Notes: generated by a model from the letters alone, not told the origin. DNA of 64,000 bases from Bog-473 sp963745175 (GCA_963745175.1 CAVUWK010000002.1:248001-312000); one strand, 5' to 3'; shown: positions 52,379 through 60,319, counted from the first letter of the stretch. Numbers and translations: made by a program.

Positions 52379-52963
52379 GTGGCGCGATCGAGCACTCGAG
52401 ACATAGCCCGGGCGGCCGTCAAGGCTGAGTTGGCTCAAGCGGCCTTTGACCTGGTCAGCGCGAATGGCTACGACACCGTGACGATCAACGATCTCGCCTC
52501 CGCGACCGGGGTCTCTCGCAGTACGTTCCTCCGCTACTTCGGCACAAAGGAGGACGCCGTCCTCTATGCCATCGACGAGCAGGTCAAGCAACTCGCGGAC
52601 GCCTTACGTGATCGCCCCGCCGAAGAGGGCGACTGGACGGCGCTGCGGCGGGCACTCGATACGGTGATCGAGCCTCACCAGCGTGATTCGGTCGGCGCGC
52701 TTGCAATGACGCGCCTCGTACAGGAGGTACCGGCCCTGTACGCCAAGATGCTCGAGAAGCAGCATTCCTGGAGACCGGCTCTCTCTGAAGCCCTCGCCGA
52801 TCGTCACCACGCTGCGAGGCCGGTGCCTGTGCCTCTCCTGGTGAAGGCAACTTCGGCTCTCGTGTGCTTGAACGTTGCGCTGGACCAGTGGACAACCTCG
52901 GAAGGACAACTGGACCTCGTGGAGCTCCTCGACGAGGCTTTTGGCGCGCTCGGACCGGTCTGA
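52379..52963 (+). CDS. TetR-family regulator
   Basis: 194 residues. The N-terminal helix-turn-helix reads ELAQAAFDLVSANGYDTVTINDLASATGVSRSTFLRYFGTKED over about residues 15-60, the TetR pattern. The C-terminal ligand domain is helical (ERAL-type helices, LRRALDTVIEPHQRD, LMARLVQEVP-like ALAMTRLVQEVPALYAKML) and has no further signature. The GTG start leaves almost no leader after the palindromic operator. It diverges from the exported hydrolase; the pair could be functionally linked. Confidence 0.85.
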   Translation: MARSSTRDIARAAVKAELAQAAFDLVSANGYDTVTINDLASATGVSRSTFLRYFGTKEDAVLYAIDEQVKQLADALRDRPAEEGDWTALRRALDTVIEPHQRDSVGALAMTRLVQEVPALYAKMLEKQHSWRPALSEALADRHHAARPVPVPLLVKATSALVCLNVALDQWTTSEGQLDLVELLDEAFGALGPV

Positions 52964-53085
52964 GCGAGGTTCCCGGGCTCGGTGCGGCCCCCAGGCGTGT
53001 TTGTTGCAACGCTGGGCCCCCGGGTTGGACCGCAGCCAGCCTGCAGCTGCTGCTGGGGACGGCGACGCCACTAACGTGAGTGACC

Positions 53086-54645
53086 ATGTTCGACGCCCTC
53101 TCTGACCGCCTGGAGCGGATCTCGACCCGCCTGCGGGGCAAGGGGCGGATCAGCGACGCCGATCTCGACGAGGCGCTCAAGGAGATCCGGACCGCGCTGC
53201 TCGAAGCCGACGTCGAGCTGTCGGTGGCCCGTCGCTTCTGCGACGGCATCCGGCTGCGGGTCAGCACCGAGGCGCTCGCCAAGAGCCTGACCCCGGGCCA
53301 GCAGGTCATCCGGGCCGTGCACGAGGAGCTGGTGAGCGTCCTCGGTGGCGAGACGCTCAAGCTCAGCTACGCCTCGCGGCCGCCCACCGTCGTGCTCCTG
53401 GCCGGCCTGCAGGGATCCGGCAAGACCACCAACTCGGCCAAGCTCGCCCTGTGGTGGAAGCAGCAGGGCCGGAACCCGCTGCTGGTCGGCGCCGACCTGC
53501 AGCGGCCCGCCGCCGTGGAGCAGCTGCGGGTCCTCGGCGAGCAGGCGGGGGTCACCGTCTTCAGCGAGGCCACCGACCCGGTGTCCTGCGCGAGGGCCGG
53601 CCTCGAGGAAGCACGCCGCCTCGGCCGTGACATCTGCATCATCGACACCGCCGGCCGTCTGACCATTGACGCGGACCTCATGCAGCAGATCAGCGACATC
53701 TCGGCGGCCACGCAGCCGCACTACACGTTCCTGGTCATCGACGCCATGATCGGGCAGGACGCCGTGGCGACGGCAAAGGCCTTCCACGACACGCTCGAGC
53801 TGAGCGGCGTGATCCTGACCAAGCTCGACGGCGATGCCCGCGGCGGCGCCGCCCTGTCGGTCAAGGGTGTGGTCGGGAAGCCGATCGCGTTCGCCAGCAC
53901 GGGTGAGCGCCTCGCCGACTTCGACCTGTTCCATCCGGACCGCATGGCCGACCGCATCCTCGGGATGGGGGACGTGCTCAGCCTGATCGAGCAGGCCGAG
54001 CGCACCATGGACACCGACGAGGTGGCGAAGAGCGCCAACCGCCTCATGCAGGGCCAGTTCACCCTCGACGACTTCCTCTCGCAGCTGCGCCAGGTCAAGA
54101 AGATGGGCTCGCTCGGCGGCCTCATGCGCCTGATGCCCGGCATGTCCAAGGACATGCGCCAGGCGGCCAGCGAGATCGACGACGGCGAAGTGTCCAAGGT
54201 GGAAGCGATCGTCTGCTCCATGACGCCGGCGGAACGCAACGACACTGCCCTCTTGGACGGCTCACGACGCAGCCGGGTGGCCCGGGGTTCGGGCACCTCC
54301 ATTCAGGACGTGAACACGCTTCTCAAGCAGTTCAAGGAGATGCAGAAGATGATGAAGGGGATGGCCTCGGGCAACATGCCCAACCTCCCCGGCATGCCGA
54401 ACATGGCGGGCATGAGCGGCCGGGCCGCCCGCAAGCTGGCCCAGCAGGGGGCCGCCGGCCTGCCCGCCGCCCCGGCCGGAGCGGACTTCGACATGCTCTC
54501 TCAGCTCATGGACGAGGGCGGTGAGCTGCCCTCGGGTTTCCCGGGCTTGCCGGCGGCCGCCCCGGCCCGGCCCGTGGTCAGCGGCAACAAGGGCACCAAA
54601 AAGAAGAAGAAGGGTGGGCGGGTTACCCCTCCGAAAGGTCGGTAG
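53086..54645 (+). CDS. ffh: Signal recognition particle protein Ffh
   Basis: 519 residues. The N domain (DALSDRLERISTRLRGKGRI, EIRTALLEADVELSVA) leads to the GTPase G1 VLLAGLQGSGKTTNSAKLA, G2 GADLQRPAAVEQL, G3 DTAGRLTIDADLM, and TKLDGDARGGAALS. The C-terminal M domain is methionine-rich (MGSLGGLMRLMPGMSKDM, EMQKMMKGMASGNMPNLPGM) and binds 4.5S RNA and signal peptides. A basic tail ends the protein (KKKKKGGRVTPPKGR). The ATG is preceded two codons upstream by an in-frame GTG. No 4.5S RNA gene is obvious in the window. Confidence 0.95.
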   Translation: MFDALSDRLERISTRLRGKGRISDADLDEALKEIRTALLEADVELSVARRFCDGIRLRVSTEALAKSLTPGQQVIRAVHEELVSVLGGETLKLSYASRPPTVVLLAGLQGSGKTTNSAKLALWWKQQGRNPLLVGADLQRPAAVEQLRVLGEQAGVTVFSEATDPVSCARAGLEEARRLGRDICIIDTAGRLTIDADLMQQISDISAATQPHYTFLVIDAMIGQDAVATAKAFHDTLELSGVILTKLDGDARGGAALSVKGVVGKPIAFASTGERLADFDLFHPDRMADRILGMGDVLSLIEQAERTMDTDEVAKSANRLMQGQFTLDDFLSQLRQVKKMGSLGGLMRLMPGMSKDMRQAASEIDDGEVSKVEAIVCSMTPAERNDTALLDGSRRSRVARGSGTSIQDVNTLLKQFKEMQKMMKGMASGNMPNLPGMPNMAGMSGRAARKLAQQGAAGLPAAPAGADFDMLSQLMDEGGELPSGFPGLPAAAPARPVVSGNKGTKKKKKGGRVTPPKGR

Positions 54646-54703
54646 CCCCGCCATCTGCCAGAATGGACGGCCAAGACGTCCAGATCAGTGGAGGATTCAG
54701 TCC

Positions 54704-54988
54704 GTGGCAGTAAAGCTCCGCCTTGTGCGGATGGGTAAGAAGAAGCAGCCGACCTACCGGGTCGTCGCCGCCGACAGCCGGTCGCCGCGTGACGGCCGCT
54801 TTCTCGAGATCGTGGGCACCTACGCGCCCCGGGGCTCGTCGACGGCCGAGCCCGATGCCGTCATCAACATCGACAACGCCAAGGCGGTGAGGTGGCTGGT
54901 CAACGGTGCTCAGCCGACCGAGCGGGTGGAGCGCATCCTCAAGACCTCCGGGGCCTGGGACGAGTTCGCCGCTGCGAGGGCAAAGTGA
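54704..54988 (+). CDS. rpsP: 30S ribosomal protein S16
   Basis: 94 residues: AVKLRLVRMGKKKQPTYRVVAADSRSPRDGRFLE, then IVGTYAPRG and INIDNAKAVRWLVNGAQPTERVERIL. The N-terminal half is the typical basic S16 pattern. It begins at a GTG with a GTGGAGGATT stretch 10 bases upstream and overlaps the start of khpA by four bases. Order ffh-rpsP-khpA-rimM-trmD-rplS is the standard. Confidence 0.96.
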   Translation: MAVKLRLVRMGKKKQPTYRVVAADSRSPRDGRFLEIVGTYAPRGSSTAEPDAVINIDNAKAVRWLVNGAQPTERVERILKTSGAWDEFAAARAK

Positions 54989-55356
54989 CCGACCTCTACG
55001 AAGCAGGCGACATCAACCAGTCCGAAGCCGGCGATGACGACATCGACGACATCGACGACGTCGACAACGAAGTGGGCGAAGGCAACGAAGGCAACGAGCT
55101 CGGCGACCAGGACGGCGGCACAGCGTTGGCCGTGCTGACCTATCTGGCCCGTTCGCTCTCCAACGACCCGGACTCGGTGGTCATCGACACCGAGGAGCGT
55201 CGCGGTGGCGTGCGCCTGAATCTCCACGTGGCCCCCGACGACATGGGGCGGGTGATCGGCCGTCGCGGCCGCACCGCCCAGGCCATCCGGACGCTGGTCA
55301 ACGTGGCGGGCGCCAAGGACGGCGTCCAGGCCAGCGTGGATATCGTCGACGACTGA
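54985..55356 (+). CDS. khpA: KH-domain RNA-binding protein KhpA with acidic N-terminal extension
   Basis: 123 residues, while KhpA proteins are normally near 76-80. The KH domain fills the last 75 residues: LTYLARSLSNDPDSVVIDTEE, LHVAPDDMGRVIGRRGRTAQAIRTLV with the GxxG loop (GRRG), and ending VDIVDD. The added N-terminus (residues 7-46) is very acidic and repetitive (DDDIDDIDDVDN, EGNEGNELGDQDGG). The KH fold binds RNA, and with KhpB affects cell length in other bacteria. The acidic arm could restrain RNA contact. GTG overlaps rpsP by four bases. Confidence 0.88.
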   Translation: MTDLYEAGDINQSEAGDDDIDDIDDVDNEVGEGNEGNELGDQDGGTALAVLTYLARSLSNDPDSVVIDTEERRGGVRLNLHVAPDDMGRVIGRRGRTAQAIRTLVNVAGAKDGVQASVDIVDD

Positions 55357-55822
55357 TCTCCTCAAAGTCGGCCGGGTCACCAAGGCTCACGGCCTGCGTG
55401 GTGAGGTGGTCGTCCAGCTCTGGACCGACCAGACCCAGCGGGTGGAGCCCGGGTCCGAGCTGGCCTCCGCGCGGGGCACCCTCACGGTGGTGTGGTCGAA
55501 GCCGTTCGGCCCCGACCGCTACATCGTGCAGTTCGAGGATGTGGCGGACCGCACCGCCGCCGAGAACCTGCGCGGGGTCGAACTCGAAGCCGAACCCATC
55601 GACGTCCCCGACACCTTGTGGGTGCACGAGCTCGTCGGAGCGACGGTGCGTGACACCGCCGGTAACGAGCTCGGCCGCATCGAGTCGGTGGAGGCCAACC
55701 CGGCCAGTGACCTGATGGTGCTCGAGTCCGGCGGGCTCATCCCGATCCGCTTCCTCACCGAGCACGATGCGACGGCGCACACCGTCGAGGTCGACATCCC
55801 CGAAGGGCTGCTCGACCTGTGA
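55349..55822 (+). CDS. rimM: Ribosome maturation factor RimM
   Basis: About 157 residues if started at the first codon of the conserved block. The text is LLKVGRVTKAHGLRGEVVVQL, then the ELA-rich barrel, IVQFEDVADRTAAENLRGVELE, and the second PRC barrel with ELVGATVRDTAGNELGRIESVEANPASDLM, and ends IPEGLLDL. All RimM hallmarks are intact. No ATG, GTG or TTG exists before that block: the codon in the expected place (TDLLKVGR) is ACG at 55349, while the first real GTG is at 55406 and would remove the KVGRVTKAHGLRG signature. Either ACG initiates, or a base near the khpA stop is wrong. Confidence 0.85.
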   Translation, partial: TTDLLKVGRVTKAHGLRGEVVVQLWTDQTQRVEPGSELASARGTLTVVWSKPFGPDRYIVQFEDVADRTAAENLRGVELEAEPIDVPDTLWVHELVGATVRDTAGNELGRIESVEANPASDLMVLESGGLIPIRFLTEHDATAHTVEVDIPEGLLDL

Positions 55823-55832
55823 ATCCTGGTTC

Positions 55833-56597
55833 ATGAGGATCGACGTCTTCACCCTCTTCCCCGACGCCGTCGCCGCCTACTGCGGGACGTCGATTCTCGG
55901 GCGTGCGGCCGACGCGGGCGCGCTCGACGTGCGCGTGCACGACCTGCGCGATGGCGCGGACGACGCCCGGCGCTCGGTCGACGACAGCCCCTTCGGCGGG
56001 GGAGCCGGCATGGTCCTGACCCCCGAGCCGGTCTTCCGTTGCATCGAGTCGGTGCCCGACCTCCCGCGGCCGCTCCTGCTGCTGGCGCCCGGTGGGCGGC
56101 GTTTCGACCAGTCGGTGGCAGCCGAGCTGGCGGGTCACCCGTCGGGCGGCTTCTCGTTGCTGTGCGGCCGCTACGAAGGCGTCGACCAGCGCGTGGCCGA
56201 CCACCTGGTGGACGGGGAGCTGTCCGTGGGCGACTTCGTGCTGGCCGGAGGCGAGCTGGCGGCTCTGGTGGTGGTCGAGGCGGTCGCTCGGCTGCTGCCC
56301 GACGTGCTCGGCAACGAGGAGTCCGCCCGGGACGAGAGCTTCAGCACCGGGCTGCTCGAGTACCCCCAGTACACCCGGCCGGCGGAGTTCCGGGGGTGGT
56401 CGGTGCCCGAGGTGCTGCGCTCGGGCGACCACGGGGCGGTGGCCGCCTGGCGCCACGTGCAAGCGCTGCTCCGGACCGCAGAGCGCCGCCCGGATCTGAT
56501 TGCGCGCCTGGTCAGGGCGTCGGCCCTCAGTCCCGGCGACGTGCGGGCCCTCTCTGAGCACGGCTACGATGTTCCGTCCGGCACTGAGCCGGTGTGA
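55833..56597 (+). CDS. trmD: tRNA (guanine37-N1)-methyltransferase
   Basis: 254 residues. RIDVFTLFPDAVAAYCGTSIL, DDSPFGGGAGMVLTPEPVF, RRFDQSVAAELA, LCGRYEGVDQRV, LSVGDFVLAGGELAALVV and YTRPAEFRGWSVPEVLRSGDH are the trefoil-knot SPOUT motifs of TrmD, which prevents frameshifting at proline codons. The ATG at 55833 is at the normal position. It is between rimM (10 bases) and rplS (16 bases). Confidence 0.96.
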   Translation: MRIDVFTLFPDAVAAYCGTSILGRAADAGALDVRVHDLRDGADDARRSVDDSPFGGGAGMVLTPEPVFRCIESVPDLPRPLLLLAPGGRRFDQSVAAELAGHPSGGFSLLCGRYEGVDQRVADHLVDGELSVGDFVLAGGELAALVVVEAVARLLPDVLGNEESARDESFSTGLLEYPQYTRPAEFRGWSVPEVLRSGDHGAVAAWRHVQALLRTAERRPDLIARLVRASALSPGDVRALSEHGYDVPSGTEPV

Positions 56598-56613
56598 CCG
56601 AAGGACGCCTCTC

Positions 56614-57132
56614 ATGCATCCCACCGAAACGATCGATCGCGACAGCCTGCGCGACGACATCCCCGACTTCCGCCCCGGCGACACCGTCAAGGTGCACGTC
56701 CGGGTCGTGGAGGGTAGCCGGGAGCGGGTGCAGGTGTTCCAGGGTGCCGTGATGCGGCGTCAAGGCGGCGGCGTGCAGGAGACCTTCACCGTGCGCAAGG
56801 TGAGCTTCGGCGTGGGCGTCGAGCGGACCTTCCCGGTGCACTCGCCGACCATCGCCAAGATCGAGGTGACCACGTTGGGGGACGTGCGCCGGGCCAAGCT
56901 CTACTACCTGCGTGACCGGCACGGGAAGGCAGCCAAGATCAAGGAGCGTCGGGTCCCGCGCGGCAAGGCGGCGGTGGCGGAGACCGTGGTCGAGGACGAT
57001 GTCGACAACGAGGACGATGTCGACAACGAGGACGTCGATGAGATCGAAGATGTCGACGTGGTCGACGTCGACGAGGTCGAAATGGGCGATGCCGAGGTCG
57101 ATGAGGCGACCGAGGAGGCCGCGGACGAGTAG
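56614..57132 (+). CDS. rplS: 50S ribosomal protein L19 with long acidic C-terminal tail
   Basis: 172 residues; L19 is usually 115-120. The core is normal: DIPDFRPGDTVKVHVRVVEG, RVQVFQGAVMRRQGGGVQETFTVRKVSFGVGVERTFPVHSP, IAKIEVTTLGDVRRAKLYYLR, then a basic KIKERRVPRGK. From about residue 120 the tail is almost pure Asp, Glu and Val: EDDVDNEDDVDNEDVDEIEDVDVVDVDEVE, with a DVDNE repeat. This must protrude from the ribosome. The same type of acidic repeat is in KhpA, 1.7 kb away, where the DNA has the same GTCGAC-rich repeat. Recent repeat expansion is likely. Confidence 0.9.
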   Translation: MHPTETIDRDSLRDDIPDFRPGDTVKVHVRVVEGSRERVQVFQGAVMRRQGGGVQETFTVRKVSFGVGVERTFPVHSPTIAKIEVTTLGDVRRAKLYYLRDRHGKAAKIKERRVPRGKAAVAETVVEDDVDNEDDVDNEDVDEIEDVDVVDVDEVEMGDAEVDEATEEAADE

Positions 57133-57144
57133 GGCGGTCGCGGC

Positions 57145-57438
57145 GTGAGCGAGGAAGACCTCGAGCGCTACGAATCCGAGATCGAGCTCGGACTCGTCCA
57201 GGAGTACAGGGCCGTCCTCCCTGTCTTCGCCTACGTGATCGAGACCGAGCGCCGTTTCTACCTGGCCAACGACGTCTCGCTGAACGTCCGGTCGGACACG
57301 ACGCCGGCGTGCATCGAGTTGGAGCTGCGCGACGCCTGGGTCTGGGACATGTACCGCCCGGCCCGCTTCGTCCCGGAGGTGCGGGTCGTCACCTTCCGCG
57401 ACGTGAACATCGAACGGTTGCCCGAACAAGAGCTCTGA
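57145..57438 (+). CDS. DUF2469 family protein
   Basis: 97 residues. SEEDLERYESEIELGLVQEYRAVLPVFAYVIETERRFYLANDV and a closing RPARFVPEVRVVTFRDVNIERL match the actinobacterial DUF2469 family, which is found only here, after rplS. It is acidic at the N-terminus and has no known function. The GTG start is 12 bases after the rplS stop. Confidence 0.88.
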   Translation: MSEEDLERYESEIELGLVQEYRAVLPVFAYVIETERRFYLANDVSLNVRSDTTPACIELELRDAWVWDMYRPARFVPEVRVVTFRDVNIERLPEQEL

Positions 57439-57457
57439 AGCGACCGTTCCACCTTCA

Positions 57458-57811
57458 GTGGGAAACGGTGACCGGCGCAACGCCGCCCTGGGTGGCTTCG
57501 GTGAGGCGCTGGCCGCCGCGCACTACCGGGGGTCCGGGTATGCCGTGCTCGAGCGGAACTGGCGCTGCCCAGCGGGCGAGATCGACCTGATCTGTGCCCG
57601 CGGCACCACCCTGGTCGTCTGCGAGGTCAAGACGCGGACAGGGACGGCCCGTGGCCACCCAGTCGAGGCCGTCACCCGGGCGAAGCAGCTCCGGCTGCGC
57701 CGCCTCGCCGCGGTGTACCTGCAGCGTCAGGAGAGGCGCTGGGCCGAGATCCGCTTCGACGTGGTGAGCGTGCTCAAGGGGACGCTCGACGTCGTCGAAG
57801 ATGCGTTCTGA
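57458..57811 (+). CDS. YraN/UPF0102 endonuclease-like protein
   Basis: 117 residues. It has LGGFGEALAAAHYRGSGYAVLERNWRCPAGEIDLI and VVCEVKTRTGTARGHPVEAVTRAKQLRLRRLAAVYL, the family's nuclease-like core of E-x-D, E-x-K (EIDLI; EVKTR) related to the Holliday-junction resolvase fold. Cellular role is uncertain. It starts at GTG 57458, 19 bases after DUF2469, in the expected place downstream of the superoperon. Confidence 0.88.
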   Translation: MGNGDRRNAALGGFGEALAAAHYRGSGYAVLERNWRCPAGEIDLICARGTTLVVCEVKTRTGTARGHPVEAVTRAKQLRLRRLAAVYLQRQERRWAEIRFDVVSVLKGTLDVVEDAF

Positions 57812-57837
57812 GGCGGTGCGGCCTAGGGTCCGTGCCC

Positions 57838-58620
57838 ATGGAGACACTGATTGTCGAACGCAAGGACGGGGTCGTGACCGTCACGATGAACCGCCCCGAG
57901 CGCAAGAACGCTGCCAACGGCAAGATGCTGACCGAGCTGCGCGCCACGTTCGAGGAGGTAGAGGACAACCCGGACGATCGGGTCATGGTGCTCACAGGGG
58001 CGGGGGGCGCCTTCTGCTCGGGGGCCGACCTCTCCGATCCGAGTGGACCGGCCACGGACCCCACGCGCTCGGGCCTGTCTCGCATGCGGCGGCTCGGGGA
58101 CGTGGCGCTCGCCCTGCACCACGTGTCCAAGCCCACCATCGCGAAGGTGGACGGGTTCGCCGTGGGCGCCGGGCTCTCGCTGGCGCTCGGCTGTGATCTG
58201 GTCGTCTGCAGCGACCGGGCCAAGCTGTCCATGATCTTCGCCAAGCGTGGGCTGGCGCTCGACAACGGCGCGTCCTGGCTGCTGCCGCGACTCGTGGGCA
58301 TGGCCCGCGCCAAGGAGATCGCGCTCTTCGGGGGCATGTGGACCGGTGAAGAGGCGGCGGCCATGGGCCTGGTGAACCGGGTCCTCCCGGTCGACGAGCT
58401 CGACGGCTTCGTGGCGGGGTGGGCGACCACCCTCGCCGGAGGCCCACCCCTGGCGCTGTCGATGACGAAGACGCTGCTCCACGCCTCCTCCATGGCCTCC
58501 ATGGAGCAGGCGGTGGAGGACGAGGCACGCTGCCAGGCCCTGAACTTCTCGACCAAGGACACGCAGGAGGCGATGGCTGCCTTCGCCGAGAAGCGGGAGC
58601 CCGTCTTCATCGGCCGCTAA
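57838..58620 (+). CDS. Enoyl-CoA hydratase/isomerase
   Basis: 260 residues of the crotonase fold. MNRPERKNAANGKMLTEL, LTGAGGAFCSGADLSDPS with the oxyanion-hole GADLS, KVDGFAVGAGLSLALGCDLVV with the second oxyanion Gly, KRGLALDNGASWLLPRLVG. In the standard catalytic pair the second Glu is in GLxxDxGxxxxLPR: here the residue is Asp in ALDNGASW, which suggests isomerase or another branch rather than a plain hydratase. ATG 57838 is preceded by an in-frame GTG at 57832. Confidence 0.85.
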   Translation: METLIVERKDGVVTVTMNRPERKNAANGKMLTELRATFEEVEDNPDDRVMVLTGAGGAFCSGADLSDPSGPATDPTRSGLSRMRRLGDVALALHHVSKPTIAKVDGFAVGAGLSLALGCDLVVCSDRAKLSMIFAKRGLALDNGASWLLPRLVGMARAKEIALFGGMWTGEEAAAMGLVNRVLPVDELDGFVAGWATTLAGGPPLALSMTKTLLHASSMASMEQAVEDEARCQALNFSTKDTQEAMAAFAEKREPVFIGR

Positions 58621-58633
58621 TAGACTGGTTTTC

Positions 58634-58843
58634 GTGCTGAATGGCGTTCAAGGGATGGTCGGCGACACCGCCTTGGTGACCAAGGCCATTGAGGGAGCAC
58701 ATCACCCCGGAAGGATCCGGGCCAGGGGCGAGGAGTGGTTGGCAATCCCACTCGACCCCGAAGCCAGTATCCCTATCGGGACCGACGTCGTGGTCGCAGA
58801 CGTCGAGCGAGGTCTGCTCGTCGTCTACGCCATCGACAGCTAG
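58634..58843 (+). CDS. Miniature NfeD-type OB-fold protein
   Basis: 69 residues from a GTG. The chain GMVGDTALVTKAIEGAHHPGRIRARGEEWLAIPLDPEASIPIGTDVVVADVERGLLVVYAI is the OB-fold of NfeD proteins, which usually carry membrane helices before it. Here only the OB domain is left. NfeD proteins work with a slipin partner, and the slipin gene begins 14 bases later. A TAGACT at about 58620-58625 could be the -10 of a leaderless transcript. Confidence 0.78.
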   Translation: MLNGVQGMVGDTALVTKAIEGAHHPGRIRARGEEWLAIPLDPEASIPIGTDVVVADVERGLLVVYAIDS

Positions 58844-58857
58844 AAGAGAGGTGCCGC

Positions 58858-59895
58858 ATGCTCGCATCGGCCGGAGAAGTCATCGGAATCGTTGTTATCG
58901 CCGCCCTGGCGGCTCTCGGAGTGGTGACGCTGTTTGCGTCCCGGTTCATCAAGATCGTGCAGCAGGGGAGTGTCGGCGTCGTCAAGCGATTGGGGGAATT
59001 CAAGTCGGTTGACCAGCCGGGCATGCGGCTCCTGGTGCCGTTCGTCGACCGGATGGAGAAGGTCGACGTGCGCGAGTTCCCCATGACGGGTGACCAGCAG
59101 GCCGTGATCACCAAGGACAACGTGTCCCTGCAGGTGAGCGCGACGATCTTCTGCCAGGTGATCGACGTCAAGTCGGCGCTGTTCGAGATCAACGACTACC
59201 AACTCGCCGTCGACCAGCTGTCGCGCACGGCGCTGCGGGCGGTGTTCGGAGAGCTCTCGCTGGACCAGGCCCTCAGCGAGCGCGAGACCATCAACAGCCG
59301 CATGCAGGACCACATGGCCGATGCCACTGCCAAGTGGGGCGTGCGGCTCAACCGCATCGAGATCCTCGACATCACCCCGCCCTTGAACGTGGTGCAGGCG
59401 ATGTCCGAGCAGAAGGAGGCCGAGCAGCACAAGCGGGCTGCCATTTTGAAGTCCGAAGGTGAGCAGCAGGCCGCCATCAACTCCGCCGGCGGCCGCAAGC
59501 AGGCAGCCGTCCTCGAGGCCGAGGGAGCGAAGCAGTCGGCCATCCTGCGGGCCGAGGCGCAGATGAAGGTGCTCGAGCTGCAGGCCGAGGGCGAGAAGAA
59601 GGCGCTGGAGTTGCGGGGCGAGGGCGAGGCGTCACGCCTCACCTCCATCGACACCGCCACGATCAACCCCCGGACGCTGGCCGTGTTGCAGCTCAAGGCC
59701 CTCCAGGACATCGCGGCATCCGACAACGCCAAGGTCGTCGTGCCCTACGAGGCCACCAGCCTCATGGGCGCCGCCGAAGTGCTGCTCTCAACCCTTCGTA
59801 ACGACGACCTCGCTGCCGCCGCCCCCAACGGCGCCGCGCCGCCCGTCGCCACGCCGGCCCGGCCACCCAACAGGGAGCTGCCGCCGGAGAGTTAG
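58858..59895 (+). CDS. Slipin/SPFH (stomatin-like) membrane protein
   Basis: 345 residues. The N-terminal helix (VIGIVVIAALAALGVVTLFASRFI) is followed by the SPFH domain: GVVKRLGEFKSVDQPGMRLLVPFVDRMEKVDVREF, QAVITKDNVSLQVSATIFCQVIDV, LSRTALRAVFGELSLDQALSERETIN and GVRLNRIEILDITPP. The rest is a coiled coil with Ala, Glu and Lys (EAEQHKRAAILKSEGEQQAAI) and a proline-rich tail. Slipins form ring-like membrane assemblies and are paired with NfeD, as here. Role in membrane quality control is an inference from relatives. Confidence 0.9.
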   Translation: MLASAGEVIGIVVIAALAALGVVTLFASRFIKIVQQGSVGVVKRLGEFKSVDQPGMRLLVPFVDRMEKVDVREFPMTGDQQAVITKDNVSLQVSATIFCQVIDVKSALFEINDYQLAVDQLSRTALRAVFGELSLDQALSERETINSRMQDHMADATAKWGVRLNRIEILDITPPLNVVQAMSEQKEAEQHKRAAILKSEGEQQAAINSAGGRKQAAVLEAEGAKQSAILRAEAQMKVLELQAEGEKKALELRGEGEASRLTSIDTATINPRTLAVLQLKALQDIAASDNAKVVVPYEATSLMGAAEVLLSTLRNDDLAAAAPNGAAPPVATPARPPNRELPPES

Positions 59896-59913
59896 GTCGG
59901 AGCGATCCGCCCC

Positions 59914-60255
59914 TCAGGCCCAGCCGAGCTCGTGCAGCCGGGCCTCACCGATGCCGAAGTGGTGGCCGACCTCGTGGAGCAGGGTGACGCGCACCCGGCT
60001 GGCGAGTTCTTCCGCCGTGCGGGCGGACTGGCAGATGGTGGCGAGGAAGAGGGTGATCCGATCGGGACTCGCCCCCGCATAGGTGCCCCGCTTCGTCAGC
60101 GGGACGCCTTCGTACAGACCGTAGAGCCGGCCCGGTGGGCTCTCGTCGTCGATGATGATCGCGACGTTCTCCATCCCGGCGCGCAGCTCGTCCGGGATCG
60201 CCTCGAGGGCATCGGCCACCAACGCCTCGAAGGCGGCGACGTCGATCGGCTCCAT
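59914..60255 (-). CDS. Zincin-like metallopeptidase family protein
   Basis: 113 residues from the ATG at 60255 (MEPIDVAAFEALVADALEAIP). It has the minizincin form: ENVAIIIDDESPPGRLYGLYEGVPLTKRG, IFL-type strand ITLFLATICQSA and the active-site helix VTLLHEVGHHFGIGEARLHELG with HExxHxxG. This is a small family that is found next to various genes; it may act on peptides or not be active. Upstream the NYN gene begins on the same strand, with 64 bases between, so it is the second gene of an operon. Confidence 0.82.
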   Translation of the reverse strand: MEPIDVAAFEALVADALEAIPDELRAGMENVAIIIDDESPPGRLYGLYEGVPLTKRGTYAGASPDRITLFLATICQSARTAEELASRVRVTLLHEVGHHFGIGEARLHELGWA

Positions 60256-60319
60256 CTCGACACCTTGCCAGGAATCCGGCACCACGAGCTGTGCGCACCC
60301 GTCGCTCTTCGAGACCCCC

